Positions 43,247 to 53,456 of a DNA stretch of 64,000 nucleotides are shown piece after piece (positions within the stretch are counted from its first letter, which is position 1; each line of letters opens with the position of its first letter). Under the pieces are notes generated by a model, which was not told the DNA's origin, made no database searches, and saw only the letters and a program-made list of their open reading frames with translations. Source of the stretch: CAVTLG01 sp963735495 (GTDB taxonomy: Bacteria > Chloroflexota > Ktedonobacteria > Ktedonobacterales > Ktedonobacteraceae); contig CAVTLG010000014.1 of NCBI GenBank assembly GCA_963735495.1, positions 372,001-436,000 on the forward strand. Direction: 5' to 3'. Position numbers and translations under genes: made by a program.

Positions 43247-45415
43247 TTGATAACGTCTCTCTATTGCCGCAACTGTGGCACCCGTTTAACCGTCGGTAAG
43301 CAAATTTGTGCGACGTGTGGTACGTCTCAGACAGGAAACACTTGCAGTTCCGTGCATACGCAGCCGCAAGGTGTCTCTCTGTTCAGTACTGGCACGTTAC
43401 CCCCGTCACTTCTACTTAATCAGCGCTATCGCTTGATAGAGACGGTGGGGAGCGGAGGGATGGGAGCGGTCTATTCGGCACAAGACACCCAGCTAGGTGA
43501 TCGCCTGGTGGCTCTCAAGGAGATGAGTATCTCTCAAGTGGGTCCGCAGGACGTACCCATGGTCGTTGAGCTGTTTCGACGCGAAGCGCACCTGCTCGCA
43601 AGTCTGCATCATCCTTATCTGCCGGTCATTCATGAATATTTTGTCGAGAACGGTCGCTGGTACCTCGTCATGAGTTTTATCGAGGGTCAGAACCTGGAGG
43701 CCATCTTACACGTCACAGCAGGCAAAAGGCTCCCGGTCCGGGATGTGGTGCGTATCGGCATCGAATTATGCGAGGTGCTCGACTATTTACACACGCATGA
43801 ACCGCCGATCATCTTCCGCGATCTCAAACCACAGAATATTATGATGACCCCCAAAGGGCATATTTGCCTGATTGACTTTGGTATCGCACGTCTTTTCAAG
43901 CCGGAAAAAACCAACGATACGGCGCGCTTCTACTCTGTCGGCTACGCACCACCTGAACAATATGGTCAAGCACAGACGAGTCCACGCTCCGATATCTATA
44001 GCCTGGGAGCGACATTGCATCAGATGCTCTCCGGGCGCAATCCCTCTTACCAGCCGTTCCAGTTCTCTCCCCTGCAACTGGTCGATCCGACAATTCCGGT
44101 CCCGCTTGCCGCATTGATTATGCAGATGGTGGAAATGGACCCGCAGAGGCGCCCGGCGCCTGTATCTGTGATAAAACAGCAATTGATGCAACTGCTCATC
44201 CCGGGACAGAGTGAGCCACTCAGAGGCACATGGGAGTCTGCTCCTGATATATCGTCAAGGCCAGGCTCGTTCCTGTTGCAAGAGCAGTCACCATCCTCTA
44301 GCCGCGTCTCCCCAAACTCAAATACTTCTGTTGTGCGTTCTCAACCCACGCAACCATTGCCGGGGAAAAAGTCGCAGCAAAGGTCGCAGGCACAATCTCT
44401 GGCACGTCGGTCGTTCCTGCTTGGACTGCTAGGGGGCGTAGTTGTAGCTGGAGGTGGTGTGTTTGCGTTGGGCTATTATCTGAAGGATGCTGGGATGGCA
44501 GGACTAGCGGGTAAAACAACACCAGGCAGTGATATGAGTTGGACCAACTTCCAGCAGATTGTAGGGCAAGCGAGCAAAACAGCACCGGCGCTGGTGGCGG
44601 CGTCGAATGGAACATTGGACCTGGTATTTGTGGCGAATAATGAGGGCAATGGTCTTCTGTATATATCCTCACAGGATAGTGGCGCGACCTGGAGCAGCGA
44701 TAATTCTGTGCCAGAGCAAACGAGCAAAACAGCACCAGCGCTGGCTGTAGCGCCGGATGGGACACTGTATCTGGTGTTCGTGGCGAACAATAAGGGTAAT
44801 AGTCTTCTGTATGTATCCTCACAGGATAATGGCGCGACCTGGAGCAGCGATAATCCTATACCAGAACAAGCGAGCAAGACAGCACCAGCGCTGGCTGTAG
44901 CGTCGGGTGGGACACTGCACCTGGTATTTGTGGCGAACAATGAGGGTAATAGTCTTCTGTATATATCCTCACAGGATAATGGTGCGACCTGGGGCAACTA
45001 TGGTCCTGTATCTGGGCAAGCGAGCAAGACAGCACCAGCACTGGCTGTAGCGTCGGATGGGACACTGCATCTGGCTTTTGTGATGGATGATGATAGCAAT
45101 AGCCTGGTGCATATATCCTCGCAGGATAGTGGCGCGACCTGGAGTAACGTTTCCCACATCGGGCGGTCGAGTGTGCTAGCACCAGCTCTAGCGATCCTGA
45201 ATAACAGACTGTATCTGGCTTTTGTGGCGAACGATGGGAGCAATCAGCTCTACGTTGTTTCTTCACAGGATGGTATACAGTGGACCAGTAAACAAGAGAT
45301 TGGGCGGTCGAGTGTGCTAGCACCAACTCTAACGGTCCTGAATAACAGACTGTATCTGGCTTTTGTGGCGAGCGATGGGAGCAATCAGCTCAGCATTATT
45401 TCCTCACAGGCATAG
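43247..45415 (+). CDS. Ser/Thr protein kinase with zinc ribbon, membrane helix and extracellular tandem propeller-like repeats
   Basis: 722 residues, TTG start with GGAAGG before it. A zinc ribbon (CRNC ... CATC, 7-24) precedes an apparently active PASTA-less Hanks kinase: VGSGGMGAVYSA (67-78), ALK lysine (91), IIFRDLKPQNIMM (188-200, FRD in place of HRD but with the catalytic Asp192), LIDFGIARLF (208-217) and GYAPPEQY. A membrane helix (SFLLGLLGGVVVAGGGVFALGYYL) leads to an outside domain of six BNR/Asp-box-like units (SSQDNGATW): four of exactly 150 bases (44564, 44714, 44864, 45014) and two of 141 (45164 and 45305, the last partial). It likely senses a surface ligand and signals inside. 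The broken FHA gene upstream could have been its partner. Confidence 0.92.
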   Translation: MITSLYCRNCGTRLTVGKQICATCGTSQTGNTCSSVHTQPQGVSLFSTGTLPPSLLLNQRYRLIETVGSGGMGAVYSAQDTQLGDRLVALKEMSISQVGPQDVPMVVELFRREAHLLASLHHPYLPVIHEYFVENGRWYLVMSFIEGQNLEAILHVTAGKRLPVRDVVRIGIELCEVLDYLHTHEPPIIFRDLKPQNIMMTPKGHICLIDFGIARLFKPEKTNDTARFYSVGYAPPEQYGQAQTSPRSDIYSLGATLHQMLSGRNPSYQPFQFSPLQLVDPTIPVPLAALIMQMVEMDPQRRPAPVSVIKQQLMQLLIPGQSEPLRGTWESAPDISSRPGSFLLQEQSPSSSRVSPNSNTSVVRSQPTQPLPGKKSQQRSQAQSLARRSFLLGLLGGVVVAGGGVFALGYYLKDAGMAGLAGKTTPGSDMSWTNFQQIVGQASKTAPALVAASNGTLDLVFVANNEGNGLLYISSQDSGATWSSDNSVPEQTSKTAPALAVAPDGTLYLVFVANNKGNSLLYVSSQDNGATWSSDNPIPEQASKTAPALAVASGGTLHLVFVANNEGNSLLYISSQDNGATWGNYGPVSGQASKTAPALAVASDGTLHLAFVMDDDSNSLVHISSQDSGATWSNVSHIGRSSVLAPALAILNNRLYLAFVANDGSNQLYVVSSQDGIQWTSKQEIGRSSVLAPTLTVLNNRLYLAFVASDGSNQLSIISSQA
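44564..45415 (+). repeat. tandem coding repeat in the kinase ectodomain
   Basis: Four units of 150 bases (50 residues each) followed by one and a partial unit of 141 bases (47 residues). Each has APALAVA, LVFVANN and SSQDNGATW or close variants. DNA similarity is high between neighbours, especially units 5 and 6, so the array has expanded recently and may vary between strains. Confidence 0.8.
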
Positions 45416-45422
45416 GCATATC

Positions 45423-46856
45423 ATGCGCATGAGAAAAATGATCACGCCAACTGCTGTGGTCCCGAAACCTGCAAAGCGGAAGTTCCTGAGCTATCCCCAC
45501 TATGTCTTCTGCGTGTTGTTTATCATCAGCGTGTTGAACAGCTTGAACTATTCTCTTCTAACTGGTGCGGCCAATGTCATGTCTCAGGAATTGCATCTGA
45601 ATATTGCTGATATTGGGTATCTTTCCTCCGCATTCATCATCTGCTTCACCATAAGTGTAATCCCTCTAGGTATCTGGTCAGATCGGGCGCAGCGCAAAAA
45701 TGTGATCGCCTTAGCTGTCGTCGTCTGGAGCATTGCTACGACGGTGACGGCACTGGCATCCAGCTTTATTGTCCTGTTCCTCGCGCGTATGCTGTTGGGT
45801 ATGGGAGAAGCTGGTTATGCTCCTGCAAGCGCGGCGATGATCAGTGATTATTTCAGTCGTGCCAGACGTGCTCGCGTCATGGGCTGGTTGGCGGTGGCTG
45901 ACCTGATCGGTCTGCTGCTGGGTACGACCATTGGCGGGGTTGTCGCGGGCTTATATTATGGAGCCTGGCGTGTAGCTTTCCTCTTCACCAGCATTCCTGG
46001 CCTTATACTGATCGGCGTCGCCTGGCGATTACGTGAACCTCGCCGTAACGAAGCGGACGAGGAGACGCAGAGTCATACTACGCCTATCCCCGAAGATGTT
46101 TCCGATATGGAGGCGCTGGCCTACGTCAGTAGCAGTGCGCCTAAAAACATCGTCTCGCAGTTCCATGCGCTACTGCGCATCAAAACGTTGCTTGTGCTGA
46201 TCGTCATGCAAGTTTTCACCTCGTTTGTGATCACGGGAACGGTGATCTATCTATCCATATTTCTGCAACAAAGGGACACGCTGGGCATGAGTTCGGCGGC
46301 AGCCGGTTTGTATACCGGTGTTGGCCTCGTACTGGCGGGGGTAACAGGTGTTATTCTGGGAGGATATGCCGCAGATTGGCTGGGCCAGCGTCTGGCTGGT
46401 GCGCGCGTGCTTGTCTGTGGCCTGAGCTTTGTGCTGAGCGCTCCCTGCTATTTCGTCGCGATAGTGGTCGCGGTGAATCTACACAGTCTGGCATTATTCT
46501 CGCTCTTTTTTGCCATTACGGCGGTCTTGCTCAATATCAACGCCGGGCCATTGGCTGCCGCCACGCTGGATGTTGCTCCTGTGGCTTTGCGTGCCTCGGC
46601 GGTTGCCATTAGCTTGTTTGTGAGCCACATGCTGGGCGATGCCTTTGCGCCCTCCTTACTTGGTTGGCTGGCTAGTAGCTTTGATCCGACCGGCTATGAC
46701 TTTGCCCATAACATGGCCGGACACGATCTGACACGCGCTATGATCTACGTTTACCCGGCCTCTTTACTGATCGCTGGCATCATTGGTATTGTTGGCTCGC
46801 GTTGGATGAAGGATGATGTGACTGCGGCACAGCGTGGCAGCAATGGAGCGGTATAG
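45423..46856 (+). CDS. MFS transporter
   Basis: About 477 residues with 12 predicted helices. The family patterns are seen: LSSAFIICFTISVIPLGIWSDRAQRKN after helix 2, LARMLLGMGEAGYAPASAAMISDYFSRARRARVMGW around helices 4-5 (close to the spinster-like and ACS groups), and SAAAGLYTGVGLVLAGVTGVILGGYAADWLGQR in the second half. It carries an unknown organic substrate. ATG 45423 lies 7 bases after the kinase stop, so the genes are probably co-transcribed; the frame is open further upstream inside the kinase gene but without a ribosome site. Confidence 0.85.
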   Translation: MRMRKMITPTAVVPKPAKRKFLSYPHYVFCVLFIISVLNSLNYSLLTGAANVMSQELHLNIADIGYLSSAFIICFTISVIPLGIWSDRAQRKNVIALAVVVWSIATTVTALASSFIVLFLARMLLGMGEAGYAPASAAMISDYFSRARRARVMGWLAVADLIGLLLGTTIGGVVAGLYYGAWRVAFLFTSIPGLILIGVAWRLREPRRNEADEETQSHTTPIPEDVSDMEALAYVSSSAPKNIVSQFHALLRIKTLLVLIVMQVFTSFVITGTVIYLSIFLQQRDTLGMSSAAAGLYTGVGLVLAGVTGVILGGYAADWLGQRLAGARVLVCGLSFVLSAPCYFVAIVVAVNLHSLALFSLFFAITAVLLNINAGPLAAATLDVAPVALRASAVAISLFVSHMLGDAFAPSLLGWLASSFDPTGYDFAHNMAGHDLTRAMIYVYPASLLIAGIIGIVGSRWMKDDVTAAQRGSNGAV

Positions 46857-47125
46857 TGGACTCCCTGGCGGTATGGCCCGCTTGCTACTCCGGTTCCAGC
46901 ATGCCCCCGGCATGTCGAAACCTCCGAAGAGACGCGAGCTACTATTTGAGGCCCGGATCTGGTAACTGTTACGGAGAGATGCAAGTATCCGTGATGCACT
47001 GCTCCCAATTTTTACCTCTATTCCCCTCGTATTGAGATGATCGGCATGCTATCATAGAAGCATATGTCAGGAAAATGGCATTAGGTTTATCCTGTGGCAG
47101 TTGTTGATGACGAAAGGAGATTTCA

Positions 47126-48463
47126 TTGGGAAGTTCTATAGAAGGGTCTTCGGAACCCAAGCAGCCCAGGAGCGACAGTAGAGACAGAGGCCGGAGGAAT
47201 TCTGATAGTGTGAAACCTTTTGCAGACTCTTTACCAACTGCTAAGGGCGGGATCGACGATTTCATCCGAATCACTCGAAGCCCAGACAAGTATATCTCTA
47301 GCCGAGATCTCTCGGGTCGACGGAGGGATGTCTCGTCCGGCTCATCTTCTGGGCAATCATCATCCACTGAGGTTGCTGGGCCTGCATATGCGAGGACAGA
47401 CCGAACGCCAGATCCATTTGCCTCCCAATCGGAGGAAAAGTCCGCTATCAGAATGCAAGATTTGCAGGGAGAAACGCGTATGTCGAGAATTTTGCGGGAA
47501 CAAGAGAAGGAGCGATGTGAACTACAAAAGAGACAAAATGATCGATATAAGCAGAATATAAGAAGGAGAAGTATAGCGGGTTTACCTAAAGTAAAGAGAA
47601 ATAATGAACTAGATCGAATGGAACAGTTAGAACTGCGAGAAAAGCAAAAGGAACAGTTGGAGCTTTTTGAAAATAAAATACAGCAACCGCAAAAAGAGGC
47701 ACGAAGTGAACTGCAAGCAATACAAGAAGCTCGATATAAGCAAGATCAACAGGCGCGACGTATAGCGGGTTTACCTGAAAGAGATACGGAGCTGGATCGA
47801 AGGGAACAGCTGGAACTGCGTGAAAAGCAAATACAACAACTGCAAGAAGAAGGTATGCTGCAACCATTTGGTGAGTATTATGGAAAGCGAGAGCTATATG
47901 AGAGATTAGATCTGCAAGATGAGCAAGAGCAGCGTACGGAGCATGATCAGGATAAGGAGATGATGGAGCGAAGTAATCTGTTGGATTCTCAAATAATGCG
48001 ATCTCGGGCTGAGCGGCGTGAGAAACGGATGCAATATTGGCAGGAGCGACTGGAGCAGGGAGTTGAGGAAGGGCAAAATCGACAAATTGAACCACAGATT
48101 CACTATATAACACGACTAAGACGGAGAACGGTAATGGACGCTGTACAATCTATGCCTATATGGCGGGAGCCAAATGTAGACGAACCGTTTACTAAATTGA
48201 TAAAAGAAGAAAATCCAAAAAAGCCTGGATGGAATAAACAGGCTGCTAAGGTTTTAGCGGCATATGAGGAAGTATATGAAATAGAAGGAGATGGAGTGAA
48301 TGCAAAACTGCAAAGCGCTGGTGGGGACTTAATTAATATATCACAGCATTTAGGCGCAATATACGATGAATTTAGACCTGGGGGGAGTATTTATGAACAA
48401 AGACTGCATGAAATAGAAACGCAGGAAATGCAGGCAAGAGGGAATCAATCCCTAGAGGCGTAA
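47126..48463 (+). CDS. highly charged coiled-coil protein with internal duplication
   Basis: Not recognised. 445 residues, TTG start with AAAGGAG 6 bases upstream. The first 110 residues are serine/arginine-rich and probably disordered; about 120-340 is an extremely charged helical region. It contains a duplicated segment: residues about 132-194 and 195-243 share RYKQ..., R(R)SIAGLP/RIAGLP, ELDRxEQLELREKQ. The last 100 residues are a more ordered helical domain (WNKQAAKVLAAYEEVYEIEG). No catalytic motif or membrane segment. Base use is A/T-rich compared with neighbours, as in the 1248-residue coiled-coil gene. It may be structural or an effector; this is a guess. Confidence 0.6.
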   Translation: MGSSIEGSSEPKQPRSDSRDRGRRNSDSVKPFADSLPTAKGGIDDFIRITRSPDKYISSRDLSGRRRDVSSGSSSGQSSSTEVAGPAYARTDRTPDPFASQSEEKSAIRMQDLQGETRMSRILREQEKERCELQKRQNDRYKQNIRRRSIAGLPKVKRNNELDRMEQLELREKQKEQLELFENKIQQPQKEARSELQAIQEARYKQDQQARRIAGLPERDTELDRREQLELREKQIQQLQEEGMLQPFGEYYGKRELYERLDLQDEQEQRTEHDQDKEMMERSNLLDSQIMRSRAERREKRMQYWQERLEQGVEEGQNRQIEPQIHYITRLRRRTVMDAVQSMPIWREPNVDEPFTKLIKEENPKKPGWNKQAAKVLAAYEEVYEIEGDGVNAKLQSAGGDLINISQHLGAIYDEFRPGGSIYEQRLHEIETQEMQARGNQSLEA

Positions 48464-48587
48464 CGCTTACCCAATAGATTAGAGCAATGGGTTGCTGAGA
48501 TACCATCCAGCCGCAGGTACGACCAGGCGTGCGGCTTTGGCCTCTTCTGGGCGTTTCAGCTTCGTCGGATTATTTGCTCAACGCGCG

Positions 48588-49748
48588 TCAAGGAAACACT
48601 GGTGGCGACTTGAAGACGGTGGGCCGTACCCATCCAGTAGCCTCGTCGTCGGCATTCGTTGGAGGAACCTTGAAGCCGAAATCGTCTAACAACCATCGAT
48701 CAAAATGGAGTCTTAACATCGCTGCGTAGATGCCAGAAAGCGGGTAAATAGCCGCACCTACATTTTGCAAACGACAGCCGAGACGCAATTTTTTGTCTTC
48801 GTTTGAGCCACCAAAATCAACCGCTTTAAGGCCATGAGTCATCGCATAGCTAATAGTCTCGTAGCTCAAATAGCGATGTGCGGGGAGATTACCCACCAGC
48901 GCTGCATCCACACCAGAATCAGACGCCTCTAAGAGTGAGCCTCGCTCATACGCAAGGTAAAAGGCCGCCAGTTGTTCGCCACGAAAAAGCAGGAACGCCA
49001 CGCATTCGGGTAACGCAGTAAACGCGCGAAAATAGCTTTCGGGTAGAAACGTCTGGCTCGGATTTTGATATTTTACGTAGAGATAGCGAAATAGCCGAGC
49101 CATATCCGCCAGATATGGCTGTGTGGTAGCTTGTGTTGCAACTCCTGATGTAAGCACGAATCTGTAACCATGCTTCTGTATTCTACGCGTATCCCTCCGA
49201 ACCTCGTACCGATAATGCGCTTGTAAGTCAGCCAGATATGCCTCAAAAGTGTGCCAGCGCACATCAAACCAGCCTCTTTGAAAAAGAGCGAGAGGGTAAA
49301 AGCCACGATATTTTAATGCGGAGGTATAGACCTCTAATGGTCCGGCATAGAGATCGCGGATGATCAGGCAGGCCACATGTTGTTTCCGCGCATCCGCAAT
49401 CATTGCCTGCACGAGCTGTAAGAAAACGGCCTCTTTCGGGCTCTCTTCGTGAAATGCAAAGGGGAAACCTAGATTTACCGGCGAACCACTGATAAACACC
49501 AGCGGTCGTAAGGGGCCAATCAGCGGAAAATGCGTGAGATAGCCAAAGGTGATGCCGACGATCTGACCGGCCTGTTGTGCTACAAAGTAGCGAAAGGAGC
49601 AGTCGAGACCAGCATTAGCCAGTATGCGCAGATAATTAGCTGTAAAGTAATCATCTGGCTGGCATAAGCTGTCCCAGTCGGAGGATACCAATTGGTCGGG
49701 CTGATCTATGACTTGGATGGTAACTGCGTGCTGATTGAGAACTCCCAT
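48588..49748 (-). CDS. GNAT/FemAB-like acyltransferase (peptidoglycan-bridge type)
   Basis: 386 residues. The double-GNAT layout of FemAB-like (PF04339/acetyltransf_6-type) proteins is seen: SFRYFVAQQAGQIVGITFGYL, LIIRDLYAGPLEVYTSALKYRGF, YEVRRDTRRIQKHGYRF, AFLLFRGEQLAAFYLAYERGSLLEASDSGV and LSYETISYAMTHGLKAVDFGGSNEDKKLRLG. Such enzymes transfer an aminoacyl or acyl group, often in cell-wall or peptide natural-product pathways. AAGGAGA lies 8 bases before the ATG. It is the last gene of a three-gene minus-strand group with the FAAL-PCP-C gene (50 bases upstream) and the aminotransferase, so it may finish their product (inference). Confidence 0.78.
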   Translation of the reverse strand: MGVLNQHAVTIQVIDQPDQLVSSDWDSLCQPDDYFTANYLRILANAGLDCSFRYFVAQQAGQIVGITFGYLTHFPLIGPLRPLVFISGSPVNLGFPFAFHEESPKEAVFLQLVQAMIADARKQHVACLIIRDLYAGPLEVYTSALKYRGFYPLALFQRGWFDVRWHTFEAYLADLQAHYRYEVRRDTRRIQKHGYRFVLTSGVATQATTQPYLADMARLFRYLYVKYQNPSQTFLPESYFRAFTALPECVAFLLFRGEQLAAFYLAYERGSLLEASDSGVDAALVGNLPAHRYLSYETISYAMTHGLKAVDFGGSNEDKKLRLGCRLQNVGAAIYPLSGIYAAMLRLHFDRWLLDDFGFKVPPTNADDEATGWVRPTVFKSPPVFP

Positions 49749-49799
49749 CGAGATTTGTCTCCTTAGTGCATTTTCACTTGACCTCTGAGGGTACTGAAA

Positions 49800-52700
49800 C
49801 TACAGGTGTTGTACCTGTTGCTCAGGATTGCTGACGGCTCTTTGCAGAATGCTCTGGAAATGTTCTACTAGTTTTTGGATGGTCTGCTCCCTAAATAAAT
49901 CTGTACTATAGTACAGATTGCCCCGTAAGCCTCCCTGAGCATCTTCCATGATGTGTAATTCGAGATCACATGGGGCCAGCTCAGCCTCCCAGTCCACCCA
50001 CTCATCCCCTAGCGGCTGTACAGTTACAGCGTCTATTTGCTCCAATCCTTTGCTAAAAGGCGTATTCTGTAACGTGAGCATGACTTGAAAGAGCGTTGTA
50101 TAAGCAGGGTTTGCTGGCAATCCTGACTGCTCCACTACATACTGGAAGGGGGTGTCCTGGTAGGTATAGGCTGCCAGCGTGGTTGTTCGTACCTGGTGCA
50201 GAAGTTCACGAAAGGTCGTAGTTCCGTGATCTATCTTTGTGCGTAGCGCTACTGGATTGATGAAAAGGCCGAGCAACTGTTCTGTTTCTGTGCGTGTGCG
50301 GTCGGCCAACATGCTGCCTACCACAATATCCGCCTGCCTGCTGTGTTGATAGAGCAGGATAGTATAGGCAGTTAACAACAGCATAAAGAGCGTGACCCCT
50401 TCGCGCCTACTCATGGCCAGTATCTCCTGGCTTAATTCGTGCGCGAAAGGAAATGCGTAGCGTTTGCCCGCGTAGCTGCGCACCGCTGGACGTGTAAAAT
50501 CTGTTGGCAGTGGCAAGAGAGCGGGCACACCGGCTAACTGTTTTTGCCAATAGGCCAGTTTGTGTTGTAGCACTTCACCTTGTAGCCACTGCCGTTGCCA
50601 GAGGGCATAATCAACATATTGTATGGGGAGATCTGGCAATGGCGCAGGACGGTGGTTCACAAAGGCTGCATAGATGGTGAACAGTTCTTGCACGAATACG
50701 CCCATTGACCAGCCATCAAAGATGATATGGTGGATGTTCACTAGCAAAACCCATGTATCCTGCGTTAGTTGCACGAGCTTGATGTGTAGGAGTGGACCTG
50801 TTTTCAGGTCAAAGACGTAATACTGCTCCTCTCTCAGCAGCCTGCTAACTTCGTGATCTTGCGCCTGCTCTGACCATGTTGTGAGATCCAGGCATGAGAT
50901 CGTGGGCATGTGGTCTGCGGACTCAGCGGCGCGTGGTTTTTGATATGGGTGTATGACCTGAAATACGCTCCCTTGTAAATGATCACCTGGCAATTGGTGC
51001 GTTGAGACCAGTGCATCTATGGAGGACTGCGTGTCATCAATTATATTGAAGGTCGTGCGTAGGACTGCGTGTCGACGGATGATTTCCTCAAAGCTTTGTG
51101 TGAGCGCAAGGACCTCTAGCGCTCCTCTCAGGCGTACGGCCATTGGGAGGTTATCTCTTGGTCCGGTACTGCCGGGCACTGTTTGCTCGAAGAACCACAT
51201 GCGCTCCTGGGCGCAAGAGAGTGGGAAGTGCGCGGTGGTAGATTTGCTTGTTGCTGTGATGGGCAGCGCTGGTATAGGCAGTGTTGTGAGCCTGGCTTGC
51301 TCAAGCTGGCGGGCTTGCTCGGCAATCGTTGGACTTGCCAGCAAGCCTTGTAGTGGTAGTTCCAGTTGAAACGTATCTCTTATTCTGGAGACGATCTGTG
51401 CAGCTTGCAGAGAGTCTCCGCCCACATCCACAAAGCTATCAAATACGCCTATGTGCTCGATGCCTAGAACGTCAAGCCAGATACTGCTGAGCAATTCTTC
51501 TTGAGGGGTACGTGGCGCAGTAGAGTGAAGAGCTGATGCGCGCCTTCTTTGCTCCTGTGAACTGATCCGCACGGTTTGGAATTCGTCAGCTAAAAAGGCG
51601 TCACGGCAGGCTCGTCGCTGGATCTTCCCGCTCGATGTTTTAGGAATACTGCCAGGTTTGAGCAGCGCCACAATGGACACATCCAGCTCATGATACTCCC
51701 AGATGGCGTTGCGTATTGCAGCGATGACTGCATCCAGATCAACTTCTTGAGATCGATAATGGCGCTCTAACTCATGGACGAGCACTAATTTTTCTGTCTG
51801 CTCTTGCTCCATTGAGAAGGCCGCACCCGCACCAGGACTTAACAGAGGATGGCTCAATTGAGCAGTCAATTCCAGATCCTGTGGATAATGGTTGCGTCCA
51901 TGCAAAATGATCAAATCTTTCAGGCGACCTGTAATATAAAGTTCCCCTAGTGCAAAACCACTTGACATCTTTGGCATCGTTCCACTAGCATGACTCGTGT
52001 CAGAAGGCGTGGGGGCGGTGCCGGACGTTTCCTTTTTCTTTAGATCCGTATGAGGATACTGCAATAGATGGAAGAAGCCGAGATCGCCAGTCCGCAAAAA
52101 AGGTCCCTCTCCACTATCAGCCAGGTAAGCTTGAAAGGTCTCTGTGCTACTCTCAGGCTGATGCCAATAGCCCGCTGCCACGCTTGAACCTTGCACCCAG
52201 ATTTCACCGATTTCATCGTGATGGCAACGTTTGCGCGTGTCAGGAGCAACAATGACAATCTGTTGCCCAATCACGGATTGACCACAGCTGACCAACGAGC
52301 GCCTGGAACGAACAGGTGTTACGCTCTGATCATCGTCTCTGACCGGTTTCACTGTATGCACTTCAAGGCTGGCGGCGTCGAAATTTCGCACGACGGGCGT
52401 CGTCAGTGGTAACTTGCTTGATGCCATCAAAGTTGCCTCGGCCAGTCCATAGCAAGGCTGAAATGCTTCTGGTTTAAACTGACACTGCGCAAAGGCTGCG
52501 CTAAACTCAGCCAGCGTGGTTGCCCGCACAGGTTCTGCTCCCACAACCGCACACTGCCAATTGCTCAGGTCCAGTCCAACGCGTTGTTCAGGAGGAATCT
52601 TGCGAGCACACAACGCATAAGCGAAATCCGGTGCAGCGCTCACTGCGGCCCTGGTGCGAGAAATAGCTTCTAACCAGCGCTGAGGTTTTTGTAAAAAACT

Positions 52701-53456
52701 CACCGGGGACATTAACGTCATTTGCGCACCACTGTAGAGTGGCAGCAAAATACCACCGATCAATCCCATATCATGATAGGGAGGTAGCCAGCTCACTCCG
52801 TTATGCTCTTCTTCTATGGCTAGATACGGCTGTGCGGCCAAATAATGATGCATGATGCCTAGATTCGCCAGCAAATTTGCGTGACTGACCATCACACCCT
52901 TTGGTGATGCGGTCGAACCAGACGTGTATTGAATAAATGCCGTTGTGCTCTGCTCAATGTGAGGGACACCAGAAGATACCGGGGCCGCAGTAGTATCGGC
53001 ATCAGTAAGCAACCAATCGATTTTGGCCAATGTGGGTATGGTGGCAAATTGGCGTTGCAACTGTTTATACAGAGATACTGTACTAAGTACCAGAGCTGGT
53101 TGGGCATCCTGAACTATAGCCTGCAAGCGCAGCGGCGGTCGATTCGGTGAGGGCAAGTAGGCAGGAACAGCGATAACTCCGGCATACAAACACCCTAAAA
53201 AAGCGGTAATGTATTCCATCCCCGGTTGATACAATAGCAAGGCTCGCTCGCCAGCGCTGGTTTTTGCCAGCAAGGCAGTTGCAATGGTGCATGCTTGTTG
53301 GTTTAACTGGGCATAGGTAAGACTGACCGCTGTATGCTCACCATCCAGCAGAAATGTCAGGGCTGTACGTTCCATCTGGTGATTGGCTCGCCATTGCAGT
53401 AGTTCTACGAGGGTTGTTGGTTGTATAGGCATGGCCCTGGCCTGTTTAGCATTCAT
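49800..53456 (-). CDS. FAAL-PCP-C protein (fatty-acyl-AMP ligase fused to carrier and condensation domains)
   Basis: 1218 residues. The first 600 are a fatty-acyl-AMP ligase: IQYTSGSTASPKGVMVSHANL, SWLPPYHDMGLIGGILLPLY (a FAAL mark), PCYGLAEATL and KTSSGKIQR. A carrier domain follows (about 640-715) with the phosphopantetheine serine in VDVGGDSLQAAQIV. Then a condensation domain (about 740-1215) with HHIIFDGWSMG, an intact HHxxxDG. There is no adenylation or thioesterase domain after it. It would activate a fatty acid, load it on its own carrier, and condense it with an amine that is supplied in trans or free. It sits between an aminotransferase gene and a GNAT gene on the same strand. AAGGAAGG precedes the ATG. 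Confidence 0.92.
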   Translation of the reverse strand: MNAKQARAMPIQPTTLVELLQWRANHQMERTALTFLLDGEHTAVSLTYAQLNQQACTIATALLAKTSAGERALLLYQPGMEYITAFLGCLYAGVIAVPAYLPSPNRPPLRLQAIVQDAQPALVLSTVSLYKQLQRQFATIPTLAKIDWLLTDADTTAAPVSSGVPHIEQSTTAFIQYTSGSTASPKGVMVSHANLLANLGIMHHYLAAQPYLAIEEEHNGVSWLPPYHDMGLIGGILLPLYSGAQMTLMSPVSFLQKPQRWLEAISRTRAAVSAAPDFAYALCARKIPPEQRVGLDLSNWQCAVVGAEPVRATTLAEFSAAFAQCQFKPEAFQPCYGLAEATLMASSKLPLTTPVVRNFDAASLEVHTVKPVRDDDQSVTPVRSRRSLVSCGQSVIGQQIVIVAPDTRKRCHHDEIGEIWVQGSSVAAGYWHQPESSTETFQAYLADSGEGPFLRTGDLGFFHLLQYPHTDLKKKETSGTAPTPSDTSHASGTMPKMSSGFALGELYITGRLKDLIILHGRNHYPQDLELTAQLSHPLLSPGAGAAFSMEQEQTEKLVLVHELERHYRSQEVDLDAVIAAIRNAIWEYHELDVSIVALLKPGSIPKTSSGKIQRRACRDAFLADEFQTVRISSQEQRRRASALHSTAPRTPQEELLSSIWLDVLGIEHIGVFDSFVDVGGDSLQAAQIVSRIRDTFQLELPLQGLLASPTIAEQARQLEQARLTTLPIPALPITATSKSTTAHFPLSCAQERMWFFEQTVPGSTGPRDNLPMAVRLRGALEVLALTQSFEEIIRRHAVLRTTFNIIDDTQSSIDALVSTHQLPGDHLQGSVFQVIHPYQKPRAAESADHMPTISCLDLTTWSEQAQDHEVSRLLREEQYYVFDLKTGPLLHIKLVQLTQDTWVLLVNIHHIIFDGWSMGVFVQELFTIYAAFVNHRPAPLPDLPIQYVDYALWQRQWLQGEVLQHKLAYWQKQLAGVPALLPLPTDFTRPAVRSYAGKRYAFPFAHELSQEILAMSRREGVTLFMLLLTAYTILLYQHSRQADIVVGSMLADRTRTETEQLLGLFINPVALRTKIDHGTTTFRELLHQVRTTTLAAYTYQDTPFQYVVEQSGLPANPAYTTLFQVMLTLQNTPFSKGLEQIDAVTVQPLGDEWVDWEAELAPCDLELHIMEDAQGGLRGNLYYSTDLFREQTIQKLVEHFQSILQRAVSNPEQQVQHL

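Noticed and set aside
44298..45326. Minus-strand ORFs with repeated SCEDIYRR-type motifs
   Set aside because: They mirror the tandem repeats of the kinase ectodomain on the other strand.
47586..48113. 175-residue minus-strand ORF
   Set aside because: Shadow of the charged coiled-coil gene; complementary composition and no start signals.
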